Shown here piece after piece: positions 6,900-8,972 of a stretch of 8,972 bases of DNA (position 1 is the first letter of the stretch; each line of letters starts with the position of its first letter). The stretch comes from Planctomycetota bacterium (GTDB lineage: Bacteria > Planctomycetota > UBA1135): assembly GCA_002746235.1 (NCBI GenBank), contig NVWJ01000022.1:1201-10172 (forward strand). The letters run 5' to 3'. Under the pieces are notes generated by a model that worked only from the letters and a program-made list of their open reading frames with translations, was not told the DNA's origin and made no database searches. A program made the position numbers and the translations under genes.

Positions 6900-7006
6900 A
6901 GAATTAATTCCTCCAGTGAGTGAGCATCAACTGTAGAGTGATTATTGTGAATGCAGGCGCAATACCTGTTTCCCTTACCCCCAACCAATATTCTCGAATT
7001 CTATGA
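6896..7006. repeat. 10-base inverted repeat placed over two divergent start codons
   Basis: AATTCTATGA occurs on the plus strand at 6997-7006, containing the start of the SHOCT gene, and in reverse orientation at 6896-6905 (TCATAGAATT on plus), containing the start of the replication gene. Similarity at both starts could be a shared operator letting one protein repress both genes, or chance in A+T-rich start regions. Confidence 0.35.
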
Positions 7007-7173
7007 ATTCTGATTCTGGCAAATCTATCCCCAAAGGCGATACGCCTGCTGACATTGATCCCGATGAATTCCCCACAGGAGTGTTCAAAACACTTTGGGT
7101 GATTTTCACGGCTGGAGCAATCACCCTGGAAGAGTTCGAGGAGAAAAAGCAGGAACTCCTGGAGCAATCCTAA
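7003..7173 (+). CDS. Small SHOCT-domain protein
   Basis: 56 residues. An acidic, Pro/Asp-rich N-terminal part is followed by FKTLWVIFTAGAITLEEFEE and KKQELLEQS. This is the SHOCT (short C-terminal) pattern: a helix, a G-x-I-T-x-E-E-F turn and a second helix with K-x-x-L-L. SHOCT domains usually sit at the end of larger proteins and are thought to mediate oligomerisation; here the domain is almost the whole protein. No good ribosome binding site precedes the ATG and I see no clear promoter. It lies divergent from the replication gene, alone on the plus strand between leftward genes. The predicted protein reads well and the pattern is specific, so I believe it is real. Its role is unknown; a regulator or partner of the initiator is a guess from position. 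Confidence 0.6.
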   Translation: MNSDSGKSIPKGDTPADIDPDEFPTGVFKTLWVIFTAGAITLEEFEEKKQELLEQS

Positions 7174-7207
7174 TCGTTTTCCCGTTCTTACCGTCCAATA
7201 CGCATGC

Positions 7208-7239
7208 AAAAACCTGCCGCCGGCATAGCCAGCGGCAGG
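7208..7239 (-). terminator. Rho-independent terminator facing left
   Basis: Perfect 8-base arms CCTGCCGC (7213-7220) and GCGGCAGG (7232-7239) flank an 11-base loop. Read on the minus strand, the G+C stem is followed at once by TTTTT (7212-7208). There is no T-run after the stem on the plus strand, so it acts on leftward transcription. It probably ends the transcript of the regulator gene at 7421-7840 and insulates the replication gene from it. Confidence 0.75.
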
Positions 7240-7420
7240 AAAGAAACAACATTCCAACAGCTTAGGCAACCCTTCCGTTAAGGGGGACACCATGGCTCCT
7301 ATCGGTAAATTGAGCCGACAGGGCTGCGTATTCTGGTTGGGTTCCTGTGGGGGTCGCGAGAAGGCCATGCCCGAAGGCTATGACGATTGCAGTGCTAATT
7401 CAAATTTACCAACACTGGAA

Positions 7421-7840
7421 CTAGTCCCCGAGGGCTTCGATGGCATCGTCAATCAACGGGCCAGCAAGCCACAGTGATCCATTGCCTTGCCGGATTCGTT
7501 GAATTACGCCATCAAAATCCACACCCAAAGCTTCGAGACGACGCCTTATTGCATATGTCTTCCGGCCAACAGCCTTTGGCGACTCTACTCCGAGAACGAT
7601 GCACACTTCAGAGGCATCAAGCCCTTTCGGAGATTCCTTCAAACGCTTGAGAAGGACCTTAAATAGGCCATCGAACGCTGTCGAAGGAGGCTTAACGTAC
7701 CGAGATTCAACACTAATAGAAGCCTGTCCCGCGTACTTATCCACAAACTCCAGGGCCTCTTCTACGGAGCTGACGGTCACAGTAATGCTAGTTACTGTCG
7801 TCTTAACTTCGATCGGGATGGAGTTGGTGTCTTTGGCCAC
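7421..7840 (-). CDS. Probable winged-helix regulator (hypothetical)
   Basis: 139 residues from GTG 7840; a TAA four codons upstream limits the frame. The N-terminal 50 residues are strand-rich (VKTTVTSITVTVSSVEEALE). Residues about 55-125 (FDGLFKVLLKRLKES, LDASEVCIVLGVESPKAVGR, KTYAIRRRLEALGVDF, then NGSLWLAGPLI) have the helix-helix-recognition helix-wing order of a winged helix. I do not recognise the family. It is divergent from the rightward small-gene operon across an 89-base control region and has its own terminator downstream, the usual position of a phage or element repressor. There is no ribosome binding site, but TAAAAT on the minus strand (7852-7847) lies six bases upstream of the GTG, so the mRNA may begin at the start codon itself. 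Confidence 0.7.
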   Translation of the reverse strand: MAKDTNSIPIEVKTTVTSITVTVSSVEEALEFVDKYAGQASISVESRYVKPPSTAFDGLFKVLLKRLKESPKGLDASEVCIVLGVESPKAVGRKTYAIRRRLEALGVDFDGVIQRIRQGNGSLWLAGPLIDDAIEALGD

Positions 7841-7846
7841 GTAGAT

Positions 7847-7852
7847 ATTTTA
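7847..7852 (-). promoter_or_regulatory. Candidate -10 box giving a leaderless mRNA
   Basis: TAAAAT on the minus strand (5 of 6 to TATAAT) ends six bases before the GTG at 7840, so transcription would start at or one base before the codon. No good -35 hexamer is visible at 16-18 bases, so an activator might be needed. Lambda cI from PRM is the classic leaderless comparison. Confidence 0.35.
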
Positions 7853-7872
7853 GGAAATCTCGGCCCATTACC

Positions 7873-7901
7873 TTGCCATTGGCAATCCGCAATGATACCA
7901 C
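7873..7901 (+). promoter_or_regulatory. Candidate rightward promoter with overlapping operator palindrome
   Basis: TTGCCA (7873-7878, 5 of 6 to TTGACA), a 17-base spacer and TACCAC (7896-7901) with TG one base before it (extended -10) form a plausible sigma-70 promoter for the rightward operon. A palindrome TTGCC-ATT-GGCAA (7873-7885) covers the -35 box, a good place for a repressor operator. The -10 is poor (3 of 6), so the promoter call is moderate. Confidence 0.4.
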
Positions 7902-7929
7902 TGTGCTACTTCATTACGGAGCAGTACGC

Positions 7930-8154
7930 ATGACCACCCAAAAACAACAGCTTATTTCTCTCCTTGCCCGAAAATGGGTCACCCCCATCACCGCGTTCGA
8001 GGAGGCGTCTTGCATGCGCCTAGCTGCCCGCATCTCGGACATCCGAGCCGATGGCTATAAAGTTGAGTCCAAGTGGATTAAGGCCAAAGGTGGCGGAAAC
8101 CAGTTCAAGGCCTACCGCTTAGCTTCTGGCCAACCGACCAAGAGGTCAGCCTGA
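7930..8154 (+). CDS. Small helix-turn-helix protein, HTH_39-like
   Basis: 74 residues from ATG 7930, chosen because GGAG lies eight bases upstream; the frame also runs back to a TTG at 7873, but that overlaps the candidate promoter. The sequence TTQKQQLISLLARKWVTPIT, then AFEEASCMRLAARISDIRAD and GYKVESKW...FKAYRL is the pattern of a small winged HTH common in prophage and plasmid early regions: a helix, a 'tp..A..' segment, a recognition helix with LAARI..LR..G, and a final YRL strand. It is the first gene of the rightward operon and its stop overlaps the next start by one base (TGATG). It probably binds DNA as a regulator or replication accessory factor; the exact role is unknown. Confidence 0.8.
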   Translation: MTTQKQQLISLLARKWVTPITAFEEASCMRLAARISDIRADGYKVESKWIKAKGGGNQFKAYRLASGQPTKRSA

Positions 8155-8417
8155 TGCCCAACACCATCCCATTCGGTGGCGCCGTTGGCCGACCACCCAC
8201 CAAACTTCACCTTCACCTGAACTTCCCACGCATCGATGAGGCGTTACGGAAGACAAACCAAACAGCCTCAGATGTCCGAAAGGCTGCACAGCGCAATCTT
8301 GGCATCACCATCCGCCTGGATCGCCTTCGCCGCAGAGGAAGGCCAAGCGTTGAGGTGCTCTATGCACTCTCCGCAATTCTTCACACACCAATGCACGAAC
8401 TCTTGATGGTTGCATGA
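8154..8417 (+). CDS. XRE/Cro-like small DNA-binding protein
   Basis: 87 residues. After a Pro-rich N-terminus (GRPPTKLHLHLNFPRIDEAL), residues about 27-85 carry a Cro/XRE-like series of helices: RIDEALRKTNQTASDVRKAA, TIRLDRLRRRGRPSVEVLYA and LSAILHTPMHELL. The final '...L..la..L..p..eLl' helix is characteristic of the family. The second helix-turn is diverged, so this is a probable rather than certain XRE fold. The ATG shares a base with the previous stop, and the gene's own stop is embedded in the next start (ATGATG), so it is coupled on both sides. A likely early-operon regulator. Confidence 0.72.
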   Translation: MPNTIPFGGAVGRPPTKLHLHLNFPRIDEALRKTNQTASDVRKAAQRNLGITIRLDRLRRRGRPSVEVLYALSAILHTPMHELLMVA

Positions 8418-8587
8418 TGAAACTCCCACGCAATATTTTCTTCGCTGCCGGTATCGGATTAGGCCTAGCACTCTCCCACCCCGCCATTGCAGCTATGGCC
8501 ATCACTGGCACTGCAGTAGTTCTCACGATTGGCTGGCTGATGATGGGTGCGCCTCACGATATCCCAGAAGAGGGCTCAGAGTCATGA
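8414..8587 (+). CDS. 57-residue membrane protein
   Basis: This gene starts at ATG 8414 (or ATG 8417, same frame) and ends at 8587. After a short basic start (KLPRN) there is a long hydrophobic region (IFFAAGIGLGLALSHPAIAA then MAITGTAVVLTIGWLMMG) that fits two closely spaced membrane helices, followed by an acidic tail (APHDIPEEGSES). It overlaps the previous gene by 4 bases and the next by 4 (ATGA). Only reading-frame context and composition support it; I do not recognise the family. Confidence 0.6.
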   Translation: MMKLPRNIFFAAGIGLGLALSHPAIAAMAITGTAVVLTIGWLMMGAPHDIPEEGSES

Positions 8588-8733
8588 ACCCCTGGCTTGC
8601 CCTTATCTGTTTCGTGGCAGTCTTGCGTTGGCTGCACGTAGAGCGTCGTCTTCATATCGCAGCGCCTAAGGCCGATAAATGGGAGCGAGGCATGGAAAGC
8701 CTACTCAGGGCACTCCGGAGTGATTCGAAGTGA
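8584..8733 (+). CDS. 49-residue single-pass membrane protein
   Basis: The ATG at 8584 overlaps the preceding stop (ATGA) and has GAGG about ten bases upstream. The N-terminal segment PWLALICFVAVLRWL is a membrane anchor. It is followed by a basic cytoplasmic-type stretch (HVERRLHIAAPKADKWERGM) and an amphipathic helix (ESLLRALRSDSK). Its stop overlaps the next GTG start by 4 bases. It is part of a run of three tiny membrane proteins; the function is unknown. Confidence 0.6.
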   Translation: MNPWLALICFVAVLRWLHVERRLHIAAPKADKWERGMESLLRALRSDSK

Positions 8734-8882
8734 AGGGTAGCTTCCTTGCCTTGCTCATAATCCTTGGCGCATGGGGCATTCTGAGTCTTCGCGTCCGTGC
8801 GCGTCGCCGGCGTGACCGAGAACTCTTCCGCGCACGCCAGAACGCGCACTTCATTGCTGACTCTGTAGGGCACGATGGTTGA
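8730..8882 (+). CDS. 50-residue membrane-anchored, very basic protein
   Basis: It starts at GTG 8730 with GGAG nine bases upstream. An N-terminal membrane helix (GSFLALLIILGAWGILSL) is followed by a strikingly basic segment (RVRARRRRDRELFRARQ) that should lie on the cytoplasmic side and could touch nucleic acid or phospholipid, then a short tail. The stop overlaps the next ATG by 8 bases. Overlaps on both sides in a coherent chain are the main argument that it is a gene; the family is not recognised. Confidence 0.58.
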   Translation: MKGSFLALLIILGAWGILSLRVRARRRRDRELFRARQNAHFIADSVGHDG

Positions 8883-8972
8883 GCGCAGACTCTATTCGTA
8901 CAAGGAAGCTGGTGTGCTTTGCGACTGCTCCTCGAAGTCGATTCAACGCGCTGTTGCAAGGGGAGAACTAAG
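8875..8972 (+). CDS. Excisionase-like HTH protein, 5' end only
   Basis: The ATG at 8875 is preceded by AGGG. The visible 32 residues (VERRLYSYKEAGVLCDCSSK then SIQRAVARGEL) follow the MerR/excisionase HTH pattern: 'ysykEAa..l.cs.ksI.RAvarGeL', where the second helix carries S-K-S-I-Q-R. Such small proteins read recombination sites or act as element regulators. It runs off the right edge, so length and the rest of the domain cannot be judged. Confidence 0.7.
   Translation, partial: MVERRLYSYKEAGVLCDCSSKSIQRAVARGEL

Noticed and set aside
7270..7284. Small hairpin CCCTT-CCGTT-AAGGG as a terminator
   Set aside because: The stem is only five bases and there is no T-run on either side; the 7208-7239 structure is the real terminator.
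6904..7368. 154-residue minus-strand open frame
   Set aside because: It is antisense to the SHOCT gene, runs through the terminator stem-loop, and its product has no domain-like pattern.
7292..7477. 61-residue plus-strand open frame with a good GGGGG ribosome binding site before ATG 7292
   Set aside because: The product looks non-protein-like and overlaps the end of the regulator gene tail to tail; kept out for lack of support although the ribosome binding site is attractive.

Overview
The window looks like part of a phage-derived or phage-like mobile element from a proteobacterium with moderate G+C. This rests on gene density, strong GGAG-type ribosome binding sites, many start/stop overlaps, a lambda-O-type replication gene and a probable virion protein. 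I cannot name the species.

Layout, left to right. Positions 1-5143, all on the minus strand and transcribed leftwards, hold: an 8-codon gene start at the left edge (1-26); a probable phage virion-associated protein (36-524); a two-gene subtilisin protease / AAA+ ATPase module that matches the ietS/ietA toxin-antitoxin and anti-phage system (579-2870 and 2860-4101); a DEDDh 3'-5' exoribonuclease (4141-4722); and a small protein resembling the phage ABA-sandwich family (4715-5143). Upstream of these, 5367-6899 encodes a 510-residue replication initiator with an N-terminal winged helix. Its middle contains a nine-copy iteron array (about 6320-6596) directly followed by an A+T-rich tract (6271-6320). 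This is the same polarity as lambda ori inside gene O, so the replication origin probably lies inside this gene.

Positions 6900-7420 hold a small plus-strand SHOCT-domain gene (7003-7173) and a rho-independent terminator facing left (7208-7239). The terminator closes a leftward gene for a probable winged-helix regulator (7421-7840) that may be translated from a leaderless mRNA. A divergent control region (7841-7929) with a palindrome over a candidate promoter separates it from a rightward train of at least six tightly overlapping small genes (7930-8972). In order these are an HTH protein, an XRE-like protein, three tiny single-pass or hairpin membrane proteins, and the start of an excisionase-like HTH gene that leaves the window.

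Overall model (inference): a regulator and divergent early-operon switch sits beside a lambda-O-like replication gene and origin. Accessory genes follow downstream (nuclease and ietAS defence/stability module) and lead into virion genes. The strongest observation is that the iteron is conserved as DNA while being read in all three translation frames of the initiator gene. This argues that selection acts on the DNA element rather than on the peptide.
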